A DNA stretch of 52,808 bases. It comes from Vallitalea sp. GTDB lineage: Bacteria > Bacillota > Clostridia > Lachnospirales > Vallitaleaceae. The stretch is taken from NCBI RefSeq assembly GCF_025211055.1, contig NZ_JAOARO010000033.1:1-52808 (forward strand). The letters run 5' to 3'. Both the position numbers and the translations under genes were made by a program. This document shows positions 45,834-52,808 of this stretch, in pieces. Within the stretch, counting starts at the first letter, position 1, and every line of letters starts with the position of its first letter. Under the pieces are notes generated by a model. The model saw nothing but the letters and a program-made list of their open reading frames with translations, was not told the DNA's origin and ran no database searches.

Positions 45834-47078
45834 ATGGCTTATCGTAAGAGACAACGTAATAAGAGAAAATTATGGTTCTTGATTTTATTAATAGTGTTGA
45901 TAATTTGTGCTCCATTTGTATATAAATACTTAACTAATAAAGCAGATGATGGAAATAACTTTATCAGTAGTATAATTAAACCAGAAGAAGCTACAGTAGA
46001 AACATTGGAAGTTGGGTTTAACGATTATCTAGAAAGCCCTGGTGCTAGCTACATTTTATATAGTGAAGCGCCAAAAGTAAAGGGGCTTTATGTAAATGCA
46101 TCCGCAGTTCATAGCAAAGAAAGATTTAATACCTTAATTGATATTGCTAACACTACAGAGATAAATGCGTTTGTTATTGATGTTAAAAATGATTCAGGTA
46201 GAATTACATTTGATATGGATAATCCACAATCTGATGAAATTAAAGCAGAAGTAAAATATATGAATGACATTAATGTCGTCATGGATAGATTATATGAGAA
46301 TGATATCTATCCAATAGCACGTATTGTAGCATTTAAAGACCCTTGGTCATCAAAAAAAATAACTGACTTTGCCATTAAGAATAAAGACGGCAGTCTTTGG
46401 ATGTATGATAAAATATCATGGCTTAATCCTTATAATAAAGATACTTGGGATTATGTACTTAATGTTGCTAAAAAAGCCGCAGAAGTTGGATTCAAAGAAA
46501 TTCAATTCGACTATATAAGATTTGAAGCTACGAGAAGCTTGGATAACGCAGATTTTGGCAAGGACGCTGAAAATAAAACAAGAATGGAAGTAATTTCTGA
46601 ATTTGTAGCATACGCCATGAAAGAATTAAAACCATATAATGTTAAAGTATCTGCTGATGTATTTGGTACTATTATTACAAGTAAAGTAGATGCAAAAACT
46701 ATAGGACAGGATTACTTAGCTATGGCAGAGAAATTAGATGTCATCTGCCCAATGGTATATCCTTCACATTATGGAAAAGGTTTCTTTGGAATACCAAGAG
46801 ATAAACATTCAGACTTATATCCATACGAGACAATACTAGGTTCTATGAAAGCATCAAATGAAAAATACAAAGAATTAAATGGCAAAAAAGCAGCTATAGT
46901 AAGACCTTGGCTTCAAGCCTTTACTGCATCTTATCTAAGAAAACCAAATTATAAGTCTTATGGTCCAGAAGAAGTACGTGCTCAGATACAAGCAACATAT
47001 GACGCAGGTCTTGAAGAATGGATTTTATGGCATGCTGGTTCAAAATATAATAAAGATGCATTATTAAAAGAGCAATAG
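45834..47078 (+). CDS. Putative glycoside hydrolase, DUF4015
   Basis: A 414-residue protein with a basic N terminus and one membrane segment (about 13-31), so the main domain faces outward. The remaining 350 residues match the DUF4015 putative glycosyl hydrolase family, a TIM-barrel fold. Visible segments are KGLYVNASAVHSKERFNTLI, NAFVIDVKNDSGRITFD, YPIARIVAFKDPWSS, FKEIQFDYIRFEATR and DVICPMVYPSHYGKGFFGI. Substrate is unknown; acidic residues in FVIDVKND and IQFDYIRFE are catalytic candidates. The start follows AAGAGGGAATGA. It heads a three-gene group with two membrane proteins. Confidence 0.82.
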   Translation: MAYRKRQRNKRKLWFLILLIVLIICAPFVYKYLTNKADDGNNFISSIIKPEEATVETLEVGFNDYLESPGASYILYSEAPKVKGLYVNASAVHSKERFNTLIDIANTTEINAFVIDVKNDSGRITFDMDNPQSDEIKAEVKYMNDINVVMDRLYENDIYPIARIVAFKDPWSSKKITDFAIKNKDGSLWMYDKISWLNPYNKDTWDYVLNVAKKAAEVGFKEIQFDYIRFEATRSLDNADFGKDAENKTRMEVISEFVAYAMKELKPYNVKVSADVFGTIITSKVDAKTIGQDYLAMAEKLDVICPMVYPSHYGKGFFGIPRDKHSDLYPYETILGSMKASNEKYKELNGKKAAIVRPWLQAFTASYLRKPNYKSYGPEEVRAQIQATYDAGLEEWILWHAGSKYNKDALLKEQ

Positions 47079-47119
47079 TGCTTCATGATAGCTACTTTAT
47101 TGAAACGGGGTGAGTACTT

Positions 47120-47497
47120 GTGAATAAAGAGAAAGTAAAGATTATGACTAATCTTGCTATATACGAAAAAAATGTAGGAAAAGAAGATTTCACTGTAAAT
47201 GGTCATTTTAAGTCAAATTATATATCCTACAATAACTTTAAAACACGATTAGGTATTTTGGTAGCAATGTGTATTATATTGGGCGGGGACTTAATGAGAA
47301 GAGTTACTAGAGACCTTAATAGTTTAGGAGATATAAATTATATTAGTTTAGGTATTAAGTATCTTGTAATATTAGTTGTTGTACTAGCATTTTACACAGT
47401 CATTTCGACAATCATTTATAGAAAAAGATATAGAAGCGCTGAAATAAGGATCGCAAAATATAAAAAACTACTTAATAAATTGGATGATTATAAGTAG
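47120..47497 (+). CDS. Small membrane protein of unknown function
   Basis: A 125-residue protein with two membrane segments (about 43-60 and 78-100) and a charged, Lys/Arg-rich C terminus (KRYRSAEIRIAKYKKLLNKL). I do not recognise the family. The start is a GTG at 47120 preceded by CGGGGTGAG, a good ribosome binding site. It lies 42 bp after the DUF4015 gene and 32 bp before another membrane protein, so the three are probably one operon. Confidence 0.65.
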   Translation: MNKEKVKIMTNLAIYEKNVGKEDFTVNGHFKSNYISYNNFKTRLGILVAMCIILGGDLMRRVTRDLNSLGDINYISLGIKYLVILVVVLAFYTVISTIIYRKRYRSAEIRIAKYKKLLNKLDDYK

Positions 47498-47529
47498 TGT
47501 AGATTTTATTCAAGGAGGAAATTTTAGTT

Positions 47530-48471
47530 ATGACTAAGCTTTATGAGATAAGGGAAGTGCTCATAACACTGTATAAACGATATGAAAGATTTATAGTGCC
47601 TATAACTAGATTTATGTTGGCATTAATGGTATTTGTTAGATTAAATGGGTTTTTGAATTTTGCAAAGGTACTTAATAAACCAGTGGTAAATATATTACTA
47701 GCAGCAGTAGCTAGTTTTATTCCTGGTAATTGGTTAGTACTCTTATTAATATTTGTAATTAGTACTCATTTATTCTATGTTTCAATTGAAGCTTTAGCAA
47801 TAATTTTCGTGATAATGATAATAATATACTTGATGTATATTAGGATATTTCCTAAAATGGGTTATTTCATAGTGGCGGTTCCGTTGCTCTTTTCGCTAGG
47901 AATACCATATATAGTGCCTATTTTTGCAGGATTATTTGTTGGTCCAATAGCAATAGTGCCAGTTTGCATTGGAGTTGGGGTCTACTTTTTTTCAGGTCAC
48001 ATGTCAACTATTCTGTCAATAAAAGCAGCAGATTTGACAGATTTACCAGATTCACTTATGAGTATGTACAAATCAATTACAGATTTACTATTTAACGACA
48101 AAGCTATGATGTTAACAATTATAATATTTATTGCAGTTATCTTGATTACATATTTTGTAAGCCGTTTAGAAATAGACTATGTATGGTACATTGCCATTGT
48201 AGCTGGTAGTATTACTAACTTGTTAGGATTTATTATTGGAAATATAATATTAAAAACAGATATTAGTATACTTGGAGTTATATTAGGTTCTATACTATCA
48301 ATAATATTTGTTTTTGCTTGTCAATTCTTGAAAGTATGTTTACACTATACAAGAGCTGAGAAAGTACAGTTTGAAGACGATGATTATATCTATTACGTGA
48401 AAGCAATACCTAAGATTAAGATTGGAAAACAGATTAAAAAAATAAAGCGTATAAATAATATAACAAAATAA
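47530..48471 (+). CDS. Polytopic membrane protein of unknown function
   Basis: A 313-residue integral membrane protein with about eight hydrophobic segments between residues 20 and 275. A proline/glycine-containing stretch GIPYIVPIFAGLFVGPIAIV lies in the middle and the tail is Lys-rich (IGKQIKKIKRIN). I do not recognise the family and it shows no catalytic or transporter signature. CAAGGAGG lies before the ATG. It ends at a clear terminator, so it closes the operon begun by the DUF4015 gene. Confidence 0.65.
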   Translation: MTKLYEIREVLITLYKRYERFIVPITRFMLALMVFVRLNGFLNFAKVLNKPVVNILLAAVASFIPGNWLVLLLIFVISTHLFYVSIEALAIIFVIMIIIYLMYIRIFPKMGYFIVAVPLLFSLGIPYIVPIFAGLFVGPIAIVPVCIGVGVYFFSGHMSTILSIKAADLTDLPDSLMSMYKSITDLLFNDKAMMLTIIIFIAVILITYFVSRLEIDYVWYIAIVAGSITNLLGFIIGNIILKTDISILGVILGSILSIIFVFACQFLKVCLHYTRAEKVQFEDDDYIYYVKAIPKIKIGKQIKKIKRINNITK

Positions 48472-48500
48472 TATCTATTGATTAATAATCAATTAACATA

Positions 48501-48533
48501 ACGAAGAAGTCTTATGACTCTCTTCGTTTTTTT
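48501..48533 (+). terminator. Terminator after the DUF4015/membrane operon
   Basis: ACGAAGA (48501-48507) pairs with TCTTCGT (48521-48527) and AGTC with GACT inside it, followed by seven T residues. Confidence 0.88.
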
Positions 48534-48619
48534 AAAAAATTACATTTTTCGTAAATCAAGTTATGGAATATATTTTTAAAAAAATTTTATAAAAATCTAT
48601 TTTTATAAAGTATAAATAA

Positions 48620-48628
48620 TGATATAAT
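48620..48628 (+). promoter_or_regulatory. Promoter of cdaA-cdaR
   Basis: TGATATAAT, an extended -10 element (hexamer 48623-48628) in a very AT-rich setting; no strong -35. Confidence 0.45.
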
Positions 48629-48815
48629 AAATTACATATAAGTTAATCTTTTGTAACTAGAAGGGGTATCAATTATATACGCCCATTAACCTTATAATAT
48701 TAAAATAATTCAATGAATTTGTTTATTAATATAAGTATTATAATAAGGTATAGGTTAATATTGGTAGAATGAATAGTCTAAGATTGATAGAAACATGGTT
48801 AAAGAGGGTGTAATA

Positions 48816-49682
48816 TTGGAAGATTTGAATAACTTTTGGGAAAATTTAAAATTGATACGTTTGGATTTGCCTATAATAGGCGTAAAAGATGTAATTGAAA
48901 TAGCTTTGATTGCATTTGTCATATATCAACTTTTAAAATGGGTTAGAGGTACTAGAGCCTGGACACTTTTTAAAGGTTTATTAATAATATCTATTATTGC
49001 ATTTATATCAATGATACTCGAACTAAACACTATAACTTTTATATTTGTCAAAACCATAAATACTGGAATCATAGCCTTACTGATTGTATTTCAGCCAGAA
49101 CTTAGAAGTGCATTGGAACAGCTTGGCCGAAGAAATTTTTTCTCTACATTTTTAATATTTGAAGAGCAGAAAGACAAAAAAGAGAAGATTTCATTAAAGG
49201 CAATAGAAGAAATTGTAACAGCAACAGAAGAAATGGCAAAATTCAAAACAGGAGCATTAATAGTTGTTGAAAGAGAAGTAAAACTGGGTGAATATGAACG
49301 AACTGGAATACCGTTGAATGCAACTATAACAAGTCAATTACTTATAAATATATTTGAACACAATACTCCACTCCATGATGGAGCAATTATAATTCGTAAT
49401 AATAAGATAGTTGCAGCAACTTGCTATTTACCACTCTCAGATAATATGAGTCTTAGTAAAGAGTTAGGTACAAGGCATAGAGCAGCAGTTGGTATAACGG
49501 AAGTTTCTGACTGTATAGTTATCATAGTTTCAGAAGAAACAGGAAATGTATCAATGGCATTAGGTGGCAATATAATTAGAAATATAGATAGTGATTACTT
49601 GAAAAATAAATTAATCTATCAAAAGAAAACAGCTGACATAAAGAAATTTAAGATTTGGAAAGGTAGACAAAGAAATGGGTAA
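48816..49682 (+). CDS. cdaA: Diadenylate cyclase CdaA
   Basis: Membrane enzyme making cyclic di-AMP from two ATP, 288 residues from the chosen start. Three N-terminal membrane segments (about 22-42, 53-68 and 72-93) precede the DisA_N/DAC domain with DGA at 188-190 (LHDGAIII) and RHR at 220-222 (GTRHRAAVG). VFQPELRSALEQLGR after the membrane part is a family hallmark. The frame is open from ATG 48795, but no ribosome binding site precedes that codon; GAGGG at about 48804-48808 is well placed for TTG 48816, so the TTG is preferred with moderate confidence. It overlaps cdaR by 8 nt. Confidence 0.93.
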   Translation: MEDLNNFWENLKLIRLDLPIIGVKDVIEIALIAFVIYQLLKWVRGTRAWTLFKGLLIISIIAFISMILELNTITFIFVKTINTGIIALLIVFQPELRSALEQLGRRNFFSTFLIFEEQKDKKEKISLKAIEEIVTATEEMAKFKTGALIVVEREVKLGEYERTGIPLNATITSQLLINIFEHNTPLHDGAIIIRNNKIVAATCYLPLSDNMSLSKELGTRHRAAVGITEVSDCIVIIVSEETGNVSMALGGNIIRNIDSDYLKNKLIYQKKTADIKKFKIWKGRQRNG

Positions 49683-50982
49683 TATATTCTCAAGAAACGT
49701 AGGATGGAAAATTGCATCAATTGTAATAGCCTTCTTTGTTTGGTTTGCTATTGTACAGGTTGAAGATCCATATATAACTAAGGATTTTAAGAATATTCCT
49801 GTTAAAGTTCTTAATGAACGGGTAATAACGTCCAAAAACCAATATATCAATTTTATAGAAGGTCAATATGTGGATGTAACACTAGGTGGAAAACGTAAAA
49901 TAATTGAAAGGTTCAATAAAGAAGATATAATAGCTACAGTTGATATGCAGTATTTATCTTTTACGGATACATTGGTTATTGATATAAAAACAAATAATGA
50001 AGCTATTACTGTAGTTAAGAAAAGTCCTAATGATATGCGTATAACAAGAGAAAATATTAAATCAGAAATTAGACAAATAACCTATGAATTTGAGGGTAAT
50101 CCTAAGGAATCATATATTCATCTAGATCCTATTATTACTCCAAATACTGTTGAAATAGAAGGAGCAGAATCTAAGATGGCTCAAGTAAAAGAAGTTAAAG
50201 TAACCTTTGGTATTGATGGTGCCACTAATGACGTTACATCTGTTGGTAAAATAAGATTATTAGATAAAAATGGTAATGAAATTAGTGACATAGATAAGAG
50301 TATAGAAGAAGTAAATTACCAAGTTCCTATCAGGAAATTGAAAAAAGTTAATGTGCTTATTAAGACCACAGGTAGTTTGCCTTCGGGATACAAATTGACT
50401 GGAAGTGAAGTTAATCCTAATAAGGTAACTCTTATTGGAGAAGAAACGGCTATTGATAAAATAAATAATCTAGTATTACAAGTACCACTTAATAATGTTA
50501 CTGCTGATGTTAATAAAGAAATTGATTTAGCCACAGTACTACCAGTAGGAGTATCAAGGTATCAAAACACTAATATGGTTACGGTTAAATTGAATGTAGA
50601 CAAAGTTCAAGAAAAAGACGTAGTAATATTAACTCATGATATTAGTATTGATAGATTACCAGAGAATCTAAATATATCTATAGTTAATACAGAAGATATT
50701 AAGGTTAAGTTTCGAGGAATTCAAGAAGACTTGAACAGAATTACAGTATACAGTCTTAATCCTACGATAAATCTTAATAACTTGGAGGAAGGGATACATG
50801 AAGTTACTTTGGGTATTACATACCCAAGAAGTGTTGAACTTGTTACTGAAATTCCAAAAGTTATAATAGAATTAACTAATCAAGATCAAGGTGTAGCTGA
50901 CGACATACAGGATAATACTGGTGACATGGGAGAAGATACTATAAGTGATGAACCTGTAGATGATACAACAGTTAACAATTAA
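49675..50982 (+). CDS. cdaR: CdaR / YbbR-domain regulator of diadenylate cyclase
   Basis: A 435-residue membrane-anchored protein with an N-terminal membrane segment (about 10-25, VGWKIASIVIAFFVWFAIVQ) and a large extracytoplasmic part of four or so YbbR repeats. Two are clear: YIHLDPIITPNTVEIEGAES near 144-163 and GYKLTGSEVNPNKVTLIGEE near 238-257. The C-terminal tail is acidic and low-complexity. CdaR proteins bind and modulate CdaA; the gene overlap with cdaA and the order cdaA-cdaR-glmM are conserved in Firmicutes. Confidence 0.93.
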   Translation: MGNIFSRNVGWKIASIVIAFFVWFAIVQVEDPYITKDFKNIPVKVLNERVITSKNQYINFIEGQYVDVTLGGKRKIIERFNKEDIIATVDMQYLSFTDTLVIDIKTNNEAITVVKKSPNDMRITRENIKSEIRQITYEFEGNPKESYIHLDPIITPNTVEIEGAESKMAQVKEVKVTFGIDGATNDVTSVGKIRLLDKNGNEISDIDKSIEEVNYQVPIRKLKKVNVLIKTTGSLPSGYKLTGSEVNPNKVTLIGEETAIDKINNLVLQVPLNNVTADVNKEIDLATVLPVGVSRYQNTNMVTVKLNVDKVQEKDVVILTHDISIDRLPENLNISIVNTEDIKVKFRGIQEDLNRITVYSLNPTINLNNLEEGIHEVTLGITYPRSVELVTEIPKVIIELTNQDQGVADDIQDNTGDMGEDTISDEPVDDTTVNN

Positions 50983-50993
50983 TATTTTTATAC

Positions 50994-51055
50994 GGGGCTG
51001 TCTAATAATATTTTTTGGCTATAAGCTAAAAGGTATTGTTAGACAGCCTCTTTTT
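50994..51055 (+). terminator. Terminator between cdaR and glmM
   Basis: A long hairpin: GGCTGTCTAA (50997-51006) pairs with TTAGACAGCC (51039-51048), the stem continues inward with G-T pairs, and TTTTT follows at 51051-51055. It separates glmM from cdaA-cdaR. Confidence 0.85.
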
Positions 51056-51117
51056 ATGGATAAAAAGTTTTATATAAAGCCAAGTAACAAAAATAATGAT
51101 TATTACATATTACTATA

Positions 51118-51147
51118 GTATATACCACTTTAGAAAGTGGTATATAC
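51118..51147. repeat. Perfect 14-bp inverted repeat upstream of glmM
   Basis: GTATATACCACTTT (51118-51131) and AAAGTGGTATATAC (51134-51147) are exact complements with a 2-nt spacer. It has no T tract and lies 38 bp before the glmM -35, so it may be an operator rather than a terminator. Confidence 0.7.
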
Positions 51148-51184
51148 CAGACCTAAAACAAAAAGCTATTTATTTCATAATTTA

Positions 51185-51213
51185 TTGAAGGTAAATATAG
51201 GGAGTGATATAAT
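51185..51213 (+). promoter_or_regulatory. glmM promoter
   Basis: TTGAAG (51185-51190), 17-bp spacer ending TGA, TATAAT (51208-51213): close to consensus with an extended -10. Confidence 0.7.
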
Positions 51214-51326
51214 TGTGAAAGTGTAAAGAGGTAAAATACTACTAATATTTTCCTAATTTAATTTTGTAATCAATTAAACTAAAGAATAGATATAACATAT
51301 AAATATAATATGAAAGGAATATAATT

Positions 51327-52676
51327 ATGGGTAAATTATTTGGAACCGACGGTGTAAGAGGAATTGCTAACAAAGAACTTACTATAGAGATGGCATACAA
51401 ATTAGGGCAGGCAGGTGCTTACGTACTTACTAAAGAGAAAAAACATAAGCCAACTATATTAATAGGAAGAGATACACGAATATCAGGAGAAATGTTGGAA
51501 GCAGCGCTTATCTCAGGTATATGTTCAGTTGGAGCCAACGTGGTAAGTATTGAAGTAGTACCGACACCAGCGGTAGCCTATTTAACAAGATTATATAATG
51601 CAGATGCGGGAGTAGTAATATCCGCTTCTCATAATCCAGTAGAATACAATGGAATAAAATTCTTCAATAGTAAAGGATATAAATTATCTGATGAACTAGA
51701 AGAAGAAATAGAAGATATAATGTTGAATAACAGTGAGAAACTAGAATTCCCTACAGGAACTAAGATAGGAAGAGTTAAGCGTAAGAGAGAAAGTATAACA
51801 GATTACATTGAGTATGTTAAGAGTGTAATAGACATTGACTTAGAAGGAATGAAGATAGTTATTGATTGTGCTAATGGGGCATCATATGTATCCGCACCAG
51901 AAACACTAAGACAATTAGGTGCAGAAGTATTTATCATTCATAATGAGCCTGATGGAACTAACATAAACAAGAAATGTGGTTCTACTCATATGGAAGACTT
52001 ACAACATTTTGTAAAACAAGTAGGTGCTGATATAGGTCTTGCATTTGATGGTGATGCTGATAGATGTCTTGCAGTAGATGAACATGGAAATATGGTTGAT
52101 GGTGATAAGATTATGGCTATCTGTGGTCTATACATGAAAGACAAAGGATTATTAAAAAAAGATACTGTTGTTGCAACTGTAATGAGTAATCTAGGATTAT
52201 TTATTATGGGAAAAGAAAAGAACATACATATGGAGCAAACAAAAGTTGGCGATAGATACGTATTAGAAAAGATGATAGAACAAGGCTACAATCTTGGTGG
52301 GGAGCAATCAGGACATATTATTTTTTTAGAAGAAAATACAACAGGTGATGGACTCTTAACAGCTATTCATCTATTAGAAGCACTCAAACACTCAGATAAA
52401 AAATTATCAGAATTAGCTAATGTTATGGAAGTATTACCACAAGTATTAGTAAATGCCAAAGTCAGCAATGGTAACAAATACAGTTACTTAGAAGATGAAG
52501 TAATAAAAAATGAAATAGAGAGACTAGAAGCTAAATTTGATGGTGAAGGAAGAGTATTAATAAGACCTTCTGGTACTGAACCATTAGTTAGAGTAATGAT
52601 TGAAGGAAAAGACAAAGAGTTATTAGCTGATGAAGCAGAAGCATTAGCTGGCTTAATAGAGACTAGACTTAAATAA
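51327..52676 (+). CDS. glmM: Phosphoglucosamine mutase
   Basis: A 449-residue alpha-D-phosphohexomutase converting glucosamine 6-phosphate to glucosamine 1-phosphate for UDP-GlcNAc and cell-wall synthesis. The phosphoserine is Ser101 in ISASHNP, the metal loop is DGDADR near 241-246, the sugar-binding loop GEQSGH near 327 and the phosphate-binding [11 protein letters not shown] near 413. It starts with the typical [11 protein letters not shown]. Length is normal. GAAAGGAAT precedes the start. In Firmicutes GlmM also binds and inhibits CdaA; here glmM follows cdaA-cdaR but has its own promoter. Confidence 0.97.
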   Translation: MGKLFGTDGVRGIANKELTIEMAYKLGQAGAYVLTKEKKHKPTILIGRDTRISGEMLEAALISGICSVGANVVSIEVVPTPAVAYLTRLYNADAGVVISASHNPVEYNGIKFFNSKGYKLSDELEEEIEDIMLNNSEKLEFPTGTKIGRVKRKRESITDYIEYVKSVIDIDLEGMKIVIDCANGASYVSAPETLRQLGAEVFIIHNEPDGTNINKKCGSTHMEDLQHFVKQVGADIGLAFDGDADRCLAVDEHGNMVDGDKIMAICGLYMKDKGLLKKDTVVATVMSNLGLFIMGKEKNIHMEQTKVGDRYVLEKMIEQGYNLGGEQSGHIIFLEENTTGDGLLTAIHLLEALKHSDKKLSELANVMEVLPQVLVNAKVSNGNKYSYLEDEVIKNEIERLEAKFDGEGRVLIRPSGTEPLVRVMIEGKDKELLADEAEALAGLIETRLK

Positions 52677-52715
52677 TCTCTCGGAATCTTGAGAGATCAT
52701 GTCAGCAAAGCTGAC
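52676..52715 (+). terminator. Tandem hairpins after glmM
   Basis: ATCTCTC (52676-52682) pairs with GAGAGAT (52691-52697), and GTCAGC (52701-52706) with GCTGAC (52710-52715). Neither has a T tract. The end of the window follows; a TTGACA at about 52725-52730 may belong to the next gene's promoter. Confidence 0.45.
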
Positions 52716-52808
52716 AAAAGCACTTTGACAAGTAAATATTGTCTGAATTACAAATAAAAGTAGAAAAATGGGTAAAAGAAATAGACATAACTGCTGTTAT
52801 GCTTTAAA

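Larger units (their letters stand above)
48472..48794. other. Intergenic region before cdaA
   Basis: A 323-bp gap with a terminator (48501-48533), a promoter (48620-48628) and a leader of about 180 nt. In the leader, ATTAACCTTAT near 48687-48697 is partly complementary to ATAAGGTATAGGTTAAT near 48743-48759, so a long imperfect hairpin is possible. No known riboswitch was recognised. Confidence 0.45.
50983..51326. other. Intergenic region before glmM
   Basis: A 344-bp gap with a strong terminator, a perfect inverted repeat at 51118-51147 and a promoter at 51185-51213. The remaining leader (about 51220-51326) is AT-rich without a recognised riboswitch. Confidence 0.5.

Noticed and set aside
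52677..52808. Possible glmS ribozyme after glmM
   Set aside because: The conserved ribozyme core was not found; only two small hairpins and a weak promoter-like sequence are present before the window ends.

Overview
The window is AT-rich (roughly 30% G+C by eye), with AGGAGG-type ribosome binding sites, TTGACA/TATAAT promoters (often extended -10) and many hairpin terminators. Gene content (YesM/YesN two-component system beside an ABC importer, dus-greA-lysS, cdaA-cdaR-glmM, ECF transporter S component, a DUF6145-like protein beside birA) points to a low-G+C clostridium, probably Lachnospirales and perhaps Vallitalea-like. The taxonomy is inference from memory of gene families. I saw no rRNA, tRNA, CRISPR array or complete insertion sequence.

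Layout. 1-357: stacked terminator-like hairpins followed by what looks like the 5' tip of a group IIC intron. 290-7280: an alpha-mannoside operon (binding protein, two permeases, GH38 alpha-mannosidase, mannose-6-phosphate isomerase; no ATPase gene), facing a convergent AraC-type response regulator and sensor kinase (7380-10743). 11104-18026: a type I restriction-modification system hsdM-hsdS-hsdR with an unusually long HsdM. 18092-20796: a membrane TPR protein, then an NfeD/SPFH membrane pair. 20946-27478: a six-gene envelope cluster (LTA-synthase-like enzyme, two UgtP/MGDG-type glycosyltransferases, polysaccharide deacetylase, YkoP-like protein, UPF0104-type membrane protein). 27543-31838: a PAS-GGDEF-HD-GYP protein divergent from polyphosphate kinase. 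32025-40936: housekeeping genes argF, birA, two small proteins, a pantothenate-type ECF S component, coaX, dus, an unknown protein, greA and lysS. 41188-45621: a GT-C glycosyltransferase, a decaprenyl-phosphate phosphoribosyltransferase-like UbiA protein, a radical SAM protein and an SDR. 45834-48471: a DUF4015 hydrolase-like protein and two membrane proteins. 48816-52676: cdaA, cdaR and glmM.

How the genes fit together. The first operon would import mannosides, hydrolyse them in the cytoplasm and, after phosphorylation, feed mannose 6-phosphate into glycolysis, with the two-component system the likely sensor. The 20946-27478 cluster could make a glycolipid anchor and polymerise glycerol phosphate on it. 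The 41188-45621 cluster could make a polyprenyl-phosphate pentose and transfer it to a surface acceptor, with a radical SAM enzyme as an unexplained partner; this is the best candidate for an undescribed pathway. The structural elements most worth a second look are the 177-bp nested palindrome at 33055-33231, the 36-bp perfect palindrome over the TPR gene stop codon, the terminator-like hairpin in the greA leader, and the intron remnant placed directly after a terminator-like hairpin.
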